64,000 nucleotides of DNA, from contig CAYPPK010000002.1 in the NCBI GenBank assembly GCA_964412615.1, forward strand, positions 1 through 64,000, in the 5' to 3' direction. Below the pieces are notes generated by a model. That model did no database searches. It was given only the letters and a program-made list of their open reading frames with translations, and was not told where the DNA came from. Made by a program: the position numbers and the translations under genes. Below are positions 50,460-58,358 of the stretch, in pieces; within the stretch, counting starts at the first letter, position 1; every line of letters begins with the position of its first letter. Origin of the DNA: CAYPPK01 sp964412615. GTDB lineage: Bacteria > Patescibacteriota > Minisyncoccia > Sungbacterales > HO2-52-23.

Positions 50460-51230
50460 ATGGCAAAACTTTTTATCAAAAATAGGAAAGATCAGAATCT
50501 CTCGGTTCTTCTTGAGCTGAGCGAAAATCAAAAGGGGCTTGCTTTTGTCATGCACGGACTTAGCGGATTCAAAGAACAAGACCATATAAAAACATTTGCA
50601 GACGCATTTCTAGGAGAGGGTTTTTCTGTAGTAAGATTTGATACTACAAATACATTCGGGGAAAGCGACGGCAACTATGAAGATGCCACAACAACTAATT
50701 ATTATGAAGATTTAGAAGATGTAATAAATTGGGCAAAGCAACAAAAATGGTTCCAGAAGCCGTTTGCACTAGCTGGACATAGTTTGGGCGGTATCTGCAC
50801 TGCTTTGTATGCTGAAAATCACCCTGAAGAAATCTCGGGACTCGCCCCAATTTCAACAGTTATTTCAGGAAGGCTTAGTGAGCAAACGAAGGCATACAAA
50901 AATATAGTTGAGGAGTGGAAAGAAACTGGTTGGCGTGCCGAAATAGGACACAACGGGACAATAAAACGGCTCAAATGGGCACACATGGAAGATAGGCTCA
51001 AATATGATTTACTCTTGAAAGCCGAAAAACTTACCATGCCGGTACTCCTCATCGTCGGAGACCAAGATGAGAGTACTCCTCCTCAACACCAGCAAATACT
51101 TTATGACAAGCTGTCCGGTAAAAAAGAAATGCACATCATCAAAGATGCTCCTCATACTTTTCGAGACCCAGATCATCTAAAACAAATACATCAGTTGTTT
51201 GGGATATGGATTGAAAAGAATCTTTTATAA
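50460..51230 (+). CDS. Alpha/beta hydrolase
   Basis: A 256-aa cytosolic serine hydrolase. Oxyanion region FVMHGLSGFKEQDH, nucleophile elbow AGHSLGGICTAL (Ser near residue 106), acid VGDQDESTPPQH and His in KDAPHTFRDPDH complete the triad. Esterase/acyl hydrolase of unknown substrate. First gene of the accessory island; its stop is joined directly to element E2. An AGGAGGG lies 23 bases upstream, too far to be its own SD. Confidence 0.88.
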   Translation: MAKLFIKNRKDQNLSVLLELSENQKGLAFVMHGLSGFKEQDHIKTFADAFLGEGFSVVRFDTTNTFGESDGNYEDATTTNYYEDLEDVINWAKQQKWFQKPFALAGHSLGGICTALYAENHPEEISGLAPISTVISGRLSEQTKAYKNIVEEWKETGWRAEIGHNGTIKRLKWAHMEDRLKYDLLLKAEKLTMPVLLIVGDQDESTPPQHQQILYDKLSGKKEMHIIKDAPHTFRDPDHLKQIHQLFGIWIEKNLL

Positions 51231-51385
51231 CCCCTACCGAGACCCCTCACTATAGGGAAGGGAATGATCTCTAGGGAATGATCTCTAAAGAAGCCCCGAG
51301 GTACCTCATTGGGTAGGGTTCCAGACCGGAGAGGTCAGCATCCCTGCGACCCCTACCGAGACGGGTTAGTGGAGCGGTATGAATA
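51229..51385 (+). repeat. Island element E2 (post-stop structured repeat)
   Basis: Begins in the TAA of the hydrolase. AACCCCTACC (51229-51238) pairs with GGTAGGGTT (51312-51320). Block from 51285 (CTAAAGAAGC...) aligns with E3 from 52167; the part from 51317 aligns with E1. Contains a tandem 14-nt duplication at 51259-51286. Confidence 0.7.
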
Positions 51386-51407
51386 TATGCATATGAAATA
51401 GCTAGAC

Positions 51408-52130
51408 ATGAATAGGAAATTTTTTAAGATTTTTCATAAATATCGTGAAAGGAAATATCATCGAGATCTTGAGCAAATGCGAGATGATTTTTCAAGGAGA
51501 GGTCTAACTCAATCTGGTATGCGTGTTCGCACAGAGCAGGATTTAAAAGATGATTTTGAGGACGAGGTTGCGATGAAAGAAGAAGAGTCAATCGCGTATG
51601 AAGATGAGAAGGATGCGCACAGGAGGGAAATGAGTAATTCTATTTACACAAATCGTATCTTGGCTATTGTCGCGGTGCTTGGCCTTTTCTTGTCAATTGT
51701 TGTTTTCTATTTTACAGCACATGAAGCAGATGAAACGAATAAGCGGGCAGACGCCGAATTTCAGTTCCGAACTAGACCCTATTTGATTATTGATAACATA
51801 GAAGGGAACACCAATCTCGACACTACAAAGTCAGATTTCAAAGTATTTATTAAAAATTCTGGAAATATACCAGCAAGAATTATTTCTCAGGCGATGGATT
51901 GTCCTAGTAGTTCTATCCCCTTATTTGTACCAAAAGGAGATATTGTTGGAGCTAACCAAAGTATTGTTTACCAATTCACCTTACAAGGTATGAAAGAAAT
52001 CAGTTGTAATCTTGACATCAGATACGGTTCGGCTATTGAAGGTTTTTCTGAGAAAGAATACGAAACGCAGCAAAAGTTCTTATATAAATTCGGAGAGCAA
52101 ATGCATTCAGGCGGTGGGTTTATGAGATAG
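51408..52130 (+). CDS. Single-pass membrane protein, 240 aa
   Basis: Not recognised. Residues 1-80 are charged and helical (DLEQMRDDFSRRGLTQSGMR), a membrane helix spans about 84-104 (ILAIVAVLGLFLSIVVFYFT), and the C-terminal 130 residues form a beta-rich domain after FQFRTRPYLIIDNIEGN. AT content and codon use differ from the core genes. It is the second gene of the repeat-delimited island and is joined to element E3 at its stop. Confidence 0.65.
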   Translation: MNRKFFKIFHKYRERKYHRDLEQMRDDFSRRGLTQSGMRVRTEQDLKDDFEDEVAMKEEESIAYEDEKDAHRREMSNSIYTNRILAIVAVLGLFLSIVVFYFTAHEADETNKRADAEFQFRTRPYLIIDNIEGNTNLDTTKSDFKVFIKNSGNIPARIISQAMDCPSSSIPLFVPKGDIVGANQSIVYQFTLQGMKEISCNLDIRYGSAIEGFSEKEYETQQKFLYKFGEQMHSGGGFMR

Positions 52131-52230
52131 ACCGAGACCCCTCGTTAAGATGAGAAGGACTCGTATCTAAAAAAGCTCCAAGGTGTCCCGCTGGTCTGGG
52201 TCTACACCGAGATGGCCAGCCACATTGAGC
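52129..52230 (+). repeat. Island element E3 (post-stop structured repeat)
   Basis: Begins in the TAG of the membrane protein gene. AGACCGAGACC (52129-52139) pairs with GGTCTGGGTCT (52193-52203) with one mismatch, at the same place as the E2 arms but with different bases. ACCGAGACCCCTC is shared with E2 (51236). Confidence 0.7.
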
Positions 52231-52260
52231 TAGGTTATCGCGCCCGGGACGCTTTCGCGT

Positions 52261-53136
52261 ATGCAAATAGTAGAATTCTTCCAAAAGCACAAGTCCGTCA
52301 TAGAAGAGCTTCTCACAGTTGAGTGGTTATCTGCAAAAAGGAACATCAATCATCCTGCATACAAACAGTGGGAACTTTGCAATCGCACGATTGAGCAAGG
52401 TGGCGTCTTCAAGTATCCGGAACAGCAAGGTGAAATTATTGATATTGCTCAAATCGTGTTAACAAGCTCGCTGATAACAAGTGTTGCAGGCGGAACTATA
52501 CAGGGAATTGAAGGAGGTAATGTAGAAGACTTTCCAGGACTAGGGACAGGGCGAAATTGGAAGGGGCTTGCTCGAGATCCTCAGCAGTTCAACGATGCTT
52601 TATTGGAAATGAGATTGGCAGCCTGGCACACTGCTCGGGGGAATGTCATTCGTGGAACTGGCGACGTAGGGGGCCCTGACTTTATTGTTGACTTACCAGA
52701 TTCCAACAACAGGTCATGTCTAGAATGCAAAAACCTGCTAAGTCAAAAGCAACTCGGAAAGCGTCTCAAAAAAGCCAACAAACAGATACGATCCTATAGA
52801 GAATCACATTACGGAATTGTGGCACTTAAGGCGCCAGGAGCATTATTAAAAGTTGCAAATGATGATATCCCTGATCACATAAATGAGTACAAAAAAGAGA
52901 TAGAACATAAATTGAGAGGAGAAAACTTTAAGTCAGTAAATTCAGTCATCTTACTGTGGGATGATGCGGTAGTTTTAGGTAAACCACCGCAGAAGATGGG
53001 TGTCGCTTTGCGAAGTAGGTATCTTGAAGTAAAACATTCCCCAACAGAGAGAATGCGACCTCTGCCAGAATCCTTGTCTTTTTATGAGGGCTTTACGGTA
53101 TACTATTCCATGAACTTCAAGCCTCGGTCACAGTAG
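52261..53136 (+). CDS. PD-(D/E)XK nuclease-like protein
   Basis: A 291-aa soluble protein. The segment TGDVGGPDFIVDLPDSNNRS followed by CLECKNLL has the spacing Asp...Glu-x-Lys of restriction-endonuclease-like folds, near residues 140-160; a conserved-looking helix (KQLGKRLKKANKQIRSYRES) follows. No methylase partner is adjacent. It is the third gene of the island, after E3. A defence nuclease is the best guess; specificity is unknown. Confidence 0.55.
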   Translation: MQIVEFFQKHKSVIEELLTVEWLSAKRNINHPAYKQWELCNRTIEQGGVFKYPEQQGEIIDIAQIVLTSSLITSVAGGTIQGIEGGNVEDFPGLGTGRNWKGLARDPQQFNDALLEMRLAAWHTARGNVIRGTGDVGGPDFIVDLPDSNNRSCLECKNLLSQKQLGKRLKKANKQIRSYRESHYGIVALKAPGALLKVANDDIPDHINEYKKEIEHKLRGENFKSVNSVILLWDDAVVLGKPPQKMGVALRSRYLEVKHSPTERMRPLPESLSFYEGFTVYYSMNFKPRSQ

Positions 53137-53194
53137 GAATTTTATAGCGCTCGAGGAGCGTCGACGTGATATCCTAGGAATATTAAAAAGGACA

Positions 53195-53314
53195 TTGTGG
53201 GGCTTGGTCGAGGTTGCCAGCCACCGTGCACGAACAGAAGCGAGGGCTTTTGTTTTTGCTTTATTCATCGGCGTTTTTTCGGTTCTAACCTTAGAGATTT
53301 ATCAAAGGGGGTAA
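53195..53314 (+). CDS. Possible small membrane protein, 39 aa
   Basis: TTG-started frame with AAAGGA just upstream: MWGLVEVASHRARTEARAFV then a hydrophobic helix (FALFIGVFSVLTLEI). A terminator follows within 10 bp. The rest of 53137-53588 shows no other convincing gene. Confidence 0.35.
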   Translation: MWGLVEVASHRARTEARAFVFALFIGVFSVLTLEIYQRG

Positions 53315-53323
53315 CAGAATAAC

Positions 53324-53347
53324 CGCCTCAACCGAAGGCGTTTTTTT
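53324..53347 (+). terminator. Intrinsic terminator
   Basis: CGCCT-CAACCGA-AGGCG followed by seven T. Confidence 0.8.
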
Positions 53348-53588
53348 GATTGAAAAATGGCTCAAATATGGTACTATAAAGAAATTATGGGCCTTCGTTA
53401 TCTCTACGAATAAACCGGGATAAAACTTTGACTTCCGATCTAACATTTATCACCCCGAACAGCAGAGCAGAGCTCGCTACGAAGCAGGCAAACGAAAAAT
53501 GAATGCCGCTAAATTATTTTGTGAAGCCCGAAAAATGACCTTCAGTCTGATAGCGAAGTCAGGCAGATAATTTAGGATAAAAAAACTT

Positions 53589-53645
53589 ATGGCAAACACG
53601 CTCTTCCCAAGACTAATGAGCGGGGAGGTGAGGATGAAAATATGA
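53589..53645 (+). pseudogene. Remnant of type I restriction S subunit (hsdS) 3' end
   Basis: The short frame reads MANTLFPRLMSGEVRMKI. LLPRLMSGE-V/I-R is the usual C-terminal end of HsdS proteins. Nothing else of hsdS is readable upstream, where stops lie in all frames. Its stop overlaps the next ATG (ATGA), as operon neighbours often do. This suggests an eroded restriction-modification locus. Confidence 0.45.
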
Positions 53646-54427
53646 ACTATTTTAGCCATAGAAATAAATATAACGTTGAGTATTCAGGCTACGAGGACGC
53701 GTCTGATGCTTTACGAGAACGCTTAGTTTCTGTAATGCAAAAATACGTAAGTAGTAAGCTTGCGCTTAACCCCTACTCTAACGATTGGGTTGATTGGGAT
53801 GAGCTTACGCATGAAGTTCAAAAACACACACTTAAAGTTGACCCTTTTGAAGTAGTTAAAACCGCGCCTTTTCACGAAGTATTTACTGTGGTTGAAATCT
53901 ATTGGGATTTAGCTCTTGATTTGGATAACCCAATTGAAGCGTGGACGGCACTGCGCCAGGCTTTTTCCCTATCCGGTTCGGTTTATCATATAAATGACAA
54001 TGGGCGAATAGTATTAGTGCTTAATAAAGAACTTGCGAAACAAGTCAAAGAAATAGAAAAAGTGCTTGAACCTTATGAAGACGTGCACAAAACATTTTTT
54101 GAAGCAGTGGGAAATCTTGCCGGCAGAAAGACAAAGCCAGGCGACGTTGTGCGCGACATTTATGTTGCCGCGGAAGGGTATCTTAAGGTAATCACAAGGG
54201 AAGCGCAGTATTCAAACGCAGTTAAGAAATTGGCAAATGCGGGCGCAATAAATAACGAGCAAAAAGCGGTTATGGAAAAGTTATATGCATTTCGTTCTAA
54301 CACGCACGGAACTACCCATGCCGGTTCTGCGCCGGAACCAAAAGAAAAAGACGCTCTTTGGTTTCTGGATACTATGTCGGCGCAACTTCGCCATATTGAT
54401 ATTCAGGCAAAGGAGGGGAAAATATGA
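53642..54427 (+). CDS. AbiJ-NTD4/HEPN-like protein, probable defence gene
   Basis: A 261-aa protein. The N-terminal FSHRNKYNVEYSGYEDASDA followed by LRERLVSVMQ looks like the AbiJ N-terminal domain 4, and the C-terminal helical half ends in FRSNTHGTTHAGSAPEP, an Arg...His signature like that of HEPN RNases. Such proteins occur in abortive infection systems. It follows an hsdS remnant with a four-base overlap and overlaps the next gene by four bases (ATGA). Confidence 0.6.
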   Translation: MNYFSHRNKYNVEYSGYEDASDALRERLVSVMQKYVSSKLALNPYSNDWVDWDELTHEVQKHTLKVDPFEVVKTAPFHEVFTVVEIYWDLALDLDNPIEAWTALRQAFSLSGSVYHINDNGRIVLVLNKELAKQVKEIEKVLEPYEDVHKTFFEAVGNLAGRKTKPGDVVRDIYVAAEGYLKVITREAQYSNAVKKLANAGAINNEQKAVMEKLYAFRSNTHGTTHAGSAPEPKEKDALWFLDTMSAQLRHIDIQAKEGKI

Positions 54428-54891
54428 ACGGAAAAATAAATCGAAGTAATTTTATGAAAATATACGTTTTAGGAAGTACACATTTTATGAAAGAGATGGT
54501 TGAAGCAAAGAATAAACTTTGTGGATTTGGTCTTGACGGCTTGATTCATCCACATTACGAGGCGTTTGTTCGCGGCGAGAAAAAAGATCATCTTGCTCGA
54601 TGGAATAATGGCGAGAAAGCTGCATTAAAACGGGAGAACAACTACCTTAAAGTTCACTATAAGCATATCCTTGAAAGTGACGCTGTTTTGATTGTCAACA
54701 TTAAGAAGAATGGTAAAGAAAACTACATTGGAGGGAACGTACTTATAGAAATGGGGCAAGCTTTTGTGAATGACAAGAAAATATTTTTGACTAATAACAT
54801 TCCAACGGATAGTCCATATGCCGACGAAATCATTTCTATGGACCCGATTTGCCTTGAGGGTAAGTTGGAAAATATTAAAAAATACGCATGA
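54424..54891 (+). CDS. Nucleoside 2-deoxyribosyltransferase-like protein
   Basis: A 155-aa Rossmann-like protein. MKIYVLGSTHFMKEMVEAKN, ESDAVLIVNI and YIGGNVLIEMGQAFVNDKKI resemble the nucleotide-binding loops of the deoxyribosyltransferase/TIR-related fold, with Glu in IEMG as candidate catalytic residue. Proteins of this fold in defence loci can cleave nucleotides or NAD. It overlaps the AbiJ/HEPN-like gene by four bases, which suggests they act together. A second in-frame start lies at 54454. Confidence 0.55.
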   Translation: MNGKINRSNFMKIYVLGSTHFMKEMVEAKNKLCGFGLDGLIHPHYEAFVRGEKKDHLARWNNGEKAALKRENNYLKVHYKHILESDAVLIVNIKKNGKENYIGGNVLIEMGQAFVNDKKIFLTNNIPTDSPYADEIISMDPICLEGKLENIKKYA

Positions 54892-55174
54892 AAACAGAAC
54901 AATAGAAGAAATACGAAATGATGAAGGTGAATTTCAGCGGAGTATCTTAAGAATGAAAATAAATATTGAAAACGGCCTTTCAAAAGGAGAATTGTTTTTA
55001 TTTGATCGAGGTATTCCTGATAGCGTAGCTTATTTTAAAATTGCAAAATTAGACCCGGTAGAAGCTTCTAGACAATGCGGAGATCATAGGTATCAAGGCG
55101 TTTTCCTTTTAGATCCAGAGAAGACCCGAAGATTGGCAAAACAAGTGATTATTGCAGATAAAGAGATTAACTGA
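54885..55174 (+). pseudogene. Truncated AAA_28-type ATPase/kinase
   Basis: The readable part, NRTIEEIRNDEGEFQRSILR through GELFLFDRGIPDSVAYFKIA to YQGVFLLDP, matches the middle of AAA_28 (NadR/Ttd14-like) P-loop proteins. The N-terminal 40-50 residues with the Walker A loop are missing, and the C-terminal 60 are replaced by TRRLAKQVIIADKEIN. It begins inside the end of the previous gene. A decayed fragment or a deletion junction. Confidence 0.6.
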
Positions 55175-55191
55175 ACAGCTCAAAATCTCGC

Positions 55192-55683
55192 ATGACTAAA
55201 ATTACTTTTGTAGACAAAGATGATAATGTGATCGGATCAGGAACTAAGGGTGAGGCATTAAAAAAGGGCATAATACATCGTATTGCGAGGGTCTTTCTAT
55301 TTAATTCAAAGGGAGAACTATTGATACAAAAACGAGCTGATCATCTAGAATCTCTTCCGGGGAAATGGGATCAGTCCGCCGCTGGTCACGTGGACGAAGG
55401 AGAAAGTTATCATGTTGCCGCAAAGAGAGAAATGGAAGAAGAGATTGGAGTAAGGGGGATAGAGCTTAAGGAAATTAAAAAATTATATACGGAAGAATAC
55501 GATAAAATAAAGAAGCGCTTCAACATGCTTTATTCAGGAGTTTATGATGGAGATATAAATTTTAACAGGGAAGAAGTATCTGAAGTAAAATGGATAAAGC
55601 CGGAAGATCTCGCAGAGTGGATGGAGGAACGTCCAAACGACTTTACACAAGGTTTTATAAAATGCTTCAAGATATTTGAGTGA
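55192..55683 (+). CDS. NUDIX hydrolase (IPP-isomerase-like subgroup)
   Basis: A 163-aa protein. Nudix box GHVDEGESYHVAAKREMEEEIG near residue 68, preceded by the RIARVFLFNSKGELLIQKRA and LPGKWDQSAAGH segments shared by isopentenyl-diphosphate isomerase-like hydrolases. Without other isoprenoid genes here the substrate is open. It may be the last gene of the accessory stretch; a terminator follows. Confidence 0.82.
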   Translation: MTKITFVDKDDNVIGSGTKGEALKKGIIHRIARVFLFNSKGELLIQKRADHLESLPGKWDQSAAGHVDEGESYHVAAKREMEEEIGVRGIELKEIKKLYTEEYDKIKKRFNMLYSGVYDGDINFNREEVSEVKWIKPEDLAEWMEERPNDFTQGFIKCFKIFE

Positions 55684-55724
55684 ACTCTATTATAAGATAG
55701 TTGCTAAAGATGAATTTCGTTAAA

Positions 55725-55749
55725 CCGGCTCAAAATATTTGGGCCGTTT
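55725..55749 (+). terminator. Probable intrinsic terminator
   Basis: CGGC-T-CAAA-ATA-TTTG-G-GCCG followed by TTTT. Confidence 0.6.
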
Positions 55750-55804
55750 TGGATCTGAACTTAAATTATTGTGAATTGAAACCCCAAAATGGTAGAGTTA
55801 GCAT

Positions 55805-55999
55805 ATGGAGCAAGAAATTCTGCAAAAGCTTGAAGAGCTGGAGAAAAAGCTTGAAGAAAACATAAAAATCGCCCGGCAGATGCGGCGATACTTTTTATGG
55901 ACCCTTATCATCTCCTTGACGGTTATCATATTTCCACTGATCGGACTTCTGTTTGTTCTTCCTCAATTTATTAGCACCTATGGTAATTTGGGGATTTAG
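55805..55999 (+). CDS. Small coiled-coil membrane protein, 64 aa
   Basis: Residues 1-28 are an amphipathic coiled coil (EQEILQKLEELEKKLEENIK), followed by one or two membrane helices (FLWTLIISLTVIIFPLIGLL). This layout is common among small CPR proteins of unknown function. AGAG lies about seven bases upstream of the ATG. Confidence 0.6.
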   Translation: MEQEILQKLEELEKKLEENIKIARQMRRYFLWTLIISLTVIIFPLIGLLFVLPQFISTYGNLGI

Positions 56000-56052
56000 C
56001 TCTTAGATATTCTCATCATAAAATCATTTGCTAAGGTTAGATAGAATAGTAT

Positions 56053-56484
56053 ATGCAAAAATTAAATTTCTCTATTGATATCAAGGCGCCCAAAGAACGA
56101 GTCTGGAAAGTTCTTTGGGATGAGGCAACTTTTGGGGACTGGACAAGCGTTTTCGCGGAAGGATCCTATGCGGTAAGCGACTGGAAAGAGGGGAGCAAAA
56201 TACAATTTCTTGACCCGAAATCAAATAGCGGCATGTCTAGCATAATTACGAAGAAGGTGCCCAATGAATTTATGTCTTTTAAACATGTGGCCGAAATACA
56301 AAGCGGCGAAGAACAGCCGGCGAAAGAGTGGTCAGGCGCCATGGAAAACTATACCCTCAAAGAAAACGCGGGAGTGACCACTTTGGCTGTTGAAATGGAT
56401 GCTATGGAAGAATACAAAGAGATGTTTGAAGAGAAATTCCCCAAAGCCTTGGAAAGGTTAAGGATATTGTCGGAAAAGAAGTAA
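56053..56484 (+). CDS. SRPBCC/AHSA1-type ligand-binding protein
   Basis: A 143-aa START-like fold: FSIDIKAPKERVWKVLWDEA at the N-terminus, WTSVFAEGSYAVSDWKEGSK, and a long C-terminal helix EMFEEKFPKALERLRILSEK. These proteins bind hydrophobic ligands or act as Hsp90-type co-chaperones; no catalytic residues are evident. It stands alone. Confidence 0.8.
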   Translation: MQKLNFSIDIKAPKERVWKVLWDEATFGDWTSVFAEGSYAVSDWKEGSKIQFLDPKSNSGMSSIITKKVPNEFMSFKHVAEIQSGEEQPAKEWSGAMENYTLKENAGVTTLAVEMDAMEEYKEMFEEKFPKALERLRILSEKK

Positions 56485-56566
56485 AATCTCGTAACCAATA
56501 AAGCATCTACCGGGTTGTAATATTATTGATGGTAATGATTATTATTAACCTATCATTTAATAAAAT

Positions 56567-56884
56567 ATGACCCAAAATGCTTTTTTGAACGCCCTGGCGG
56601 CATCCTTTTATATCACCCTGGTCGCTTCAATGATGTATTACGGCCCCAGGATTTTGGGGACCGTGGAAGATACGGTAATCACTCCCATAGCCATGCTTTC
56701 GCTTTTCGTGCTTTCGGCCGCTGTTATGGGTTATCTCTTTTTGTCTTACCCGCTGCAACTGTATCTTGATGGTCAGAAAAAACAAGCGGTTAATTTGTTT
56801 ATTCAAACAATCGCCGTATTCGCGGGTATTACGGCTTTGATTTTTCTTCTCCTGGTTTCCGACATCTTCCCGCGATTTAGATAG
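56567..56884 (+). CDS. Three-helix membrane protein, 105 aa
   Basis: Not recognised. Helices near residues 8-25 (LAASFYITLVASMMYYG), 40-62 (MLSLFVLSAAVMGYLFLSYP) and 78-100 (LFIQTIAVFAGITALIFLLL). It has no charged catalytic motif. TATCAT lies 10 bp before the ATG. Confidence 0.6.
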   Translation: MTQNAFLNALAASFYITLVASMMYYGPRILGTVEDTVITPIAMLSLFVLSAAVMGYLFLSYPLQLYLDGQKKQAVNLFIQTIAVFAGITALIFLLLVSDIFPRFR

Positions 56885-56912
56885 CTTTTCTTAATCTGTT
56901 TGAAATAACCGA

Positions 56913-57057
56913 CCGCGCAGCAAACTGCGCGGTATTCCCGGCGGAATACCGCCCTGAAGTCGGGCTAACGTCGGGGTTATCTCCTCCGCTCGCTTCTCTC
57001 GCTACGGGCTGGCATTCATCCTCGCGGCATAGCCGTGAGGTATTCTGCCAGAGATAA
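56913..57057. repeat. Intergenic multi-hairpin element
   Basis: Consecutive stems: CCGCGCAG-CAAA-CTGCGCGG (56913-56932), GGTATTCC-CGGC-GGAATACC (56931-56950), TTATCTC 56977 with GAGATAA 57051, and inside it CCTCGCGGC-ATA-GCCGTGAGG (57020-57040). No gene is visible in it. Confidence 0.6.
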
Positions 57058-57068
57058 TAAAATTTCAA

Positions 57069-57095
57069 AAACCGCCGAAATTTCGGCGGTTTTTT
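57069..57095. terminator. Bidirectional terminator
   Basis: AACCGCCGAAATTTCGGCGGTT palindrome flanked by A and T runs; it serves the gene at 57150 on the minus strand and the plus-strand side. Confidence 0.8.
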
Positions 57096-57149
57096 AAAAC
57101 AAAAAATCACACTTTCGGGATAGGACCAAAAGAAAGCTTTTCTTCGGTA

Positions 57150-57284
57150 TTATTTTTTTGCGATTTGCTGCCAGAGCCAGATGCCGGCCAGAATCAGGTC
57201 TACCATGATCACAATCCAGGTGATCACTCCCAGAACCCCCGCTCCGCCCATCATGCTCCAGCCGCCGCCATAGTAACCCATCAT
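57150..57284 (-). CDS. Small Gly/Met-rich membrane protein, 44 aa
   Basis: MMGYYGGGWSMMGGAGVLGV followed by one membrane helix (ITWIVIMVDLILAGIWLW) and QQIAKK. Short MMGGYG...W proteins with one helix are common near metal- or cation-handling genes in many bacteria (SHOCT-less 'MMG' peptides). On the minus strand TTGATT-17-TATATG lies right at the start. It converges on the terminator at 57069. Confidence 0.6.
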   Translation of the reverse strand: MMGYYGGGWSMMGGAGVLGVITWIVIMVDLILAGIWLWQQIAKK

Positions 57285-57375
57285 ATAATAGTAGTATAAC
57301 ACGGAATCAATTTTTCTTCTATTTGGTTGACTTTTCCTTTAAATGGAGAGAAGTTAAAAATAAGGCAAAATAAAA

Positions 57376-57936
57376 ATGAAATTCATAAAACCCATAATTT
57401 CAATTCTTTTGATCCTGGCAGTTTTCGGGACAGTGATTTTCTTCGGGGAAGATATCCGGGAAAGCGGTTTTGTCCAGGATATGATTGCGCAGTACAGCTA
57501 CGCCGGCGTTTTTCTGATTTCTTTCCTAAGCGGCATAAATTTTATCGTGCCGATTCCGGCCATTTCTTTTTTCCCGTTATTTACCGCCGCCGGTTTAAAC
57601 GCCGTTATTACCGTGCTCGTAATAACCATAGGCCTTACGCTGGCCGACAGCGTATCATATTTTTTCGGCATGGCCGGGAGAAACATCGTTTTATCCGAGC
57701 GCCAGGCAAAAGTTGCCCGGAAACTGGAACGCTTGCGCGAGCGCTATAAATTTTTGCCGATTTTTATTCTTTTTTTGTTTGCTTCTTTTGTTCCTTTTCC
57801 CAATGAAGTTCTGATTGTGCCTCTGGCCTTTCTCGGCTACCAATTGCGCCATATTGTTCCGGCCGTTTTCTCCGGAAATTTGGTTTTCAACACGCTTTCT
57901 GCCGTCGGCCTTATTAATCTTACCAGGTTTTTTTAG
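57376..57936 (+). CDS. VTT-domain (DedA/SNARE-associated) membrane protein
   Basis: A 186-aa polytopic protein. Landmarks of the VTT fold: SFLSGINFIVPIPAISFFPL, DSVSYFFGMAGRNIV and the re-entrant FASFVPFPNEVLIVPLAFLG. Such proteins scramble or flip lipids such as undecaprenyl phosphate. ATG at 57376 is chosen over an overlapping frame at 57327. Confidence 0.85.
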   Translation: MKFIKPIISILLILAVFGTVIFFGEDIRESGFVQDMIAQYSYAGVFLISFLSGINFIVPIPAISFFPLFTAAGLNAVITVLVITIGLTLADSVSYFFGMAGRNIVLSERQAKVARKLERLRERYKFLPIFILFLFASFVPFPNEVLIVPLAFLGYQLRHIVPAVFSGNLVFNTLSAVGLINLTRFF

Positions 57937-57986
57937 TTCATTTTTTAATCAGATAAAACCATTATGCTTAGAGCCCAAGATTCTTT

Positions 57987-58283
57987 ATGGCGAGAAAAAA
58001 CCTTCGTAAAAAACGATATTGGTCCGGCGAGGTAATGAAAAAAAGCAATGCTTTGGATCTGAAGAAAGATGTTTTTAGGGGAAAAAATCCCCGGCAAATC
58101 GCGCTTTCCCTGAAACGCTCGGCCGAGACAAGCAGGAGAAGAAAAGCCGGGCCTTTCCAATCGGCCATGTCCATGTTGAATTTCTATATCAATCGCGCCG
58201 GCAAAAATCTTTCCACCAGCCAAAAACATATTTTGGAACAGGCAAAAACCGAGCTAAGAAAAAAATTCGGCAGAGATTCTTGA
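57987..58283 (+). CDS. DUF3175 protein
   Basis: A 98-aa basic protein: MARKNLRKKRYWSGEVMKKS, NALDLKKDVF, LKRSAETSRRRK and SAMSMLNFYINRAGKNLS are the conserved blocks of DUF3175, seen in many environmental bacteria. Function is unknown; the high Lys/Arg content suggests nucleic-acid association. Confidence 0.85.
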   Translation: MARKNLRKKRYWSGEVMKKSNALDLKKDVFRGKNPRQIALSLKRSAETSRRRKAGPFQSAMSMLNFYINRAGKNLSTSQKHILEQAKTELRKKFGRDS

Positions 58284-58358
58284 GAGATTGACCAAGAATT
58301 AATTTTGTTGTATTATTAATTGGCCTTCGCGGCTTATTTTTGTGCCGGAAGTGAATGT

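Noticed and set aside
52140..52330. Coding sequence inside E3 (frame with VWVYTEMASHIELG)
   Set aside because: E2 and E3 differ by indels that break this frame while arm pairing is kept, so the conservation is not codon-like.
53150..53240. Fourth copy of the island element after the nuclease gene
   Set aside because: Only a 9-10 nt match (GCCAGCCAC) to E3, no paired arms, and the region can code a small membrane protein.
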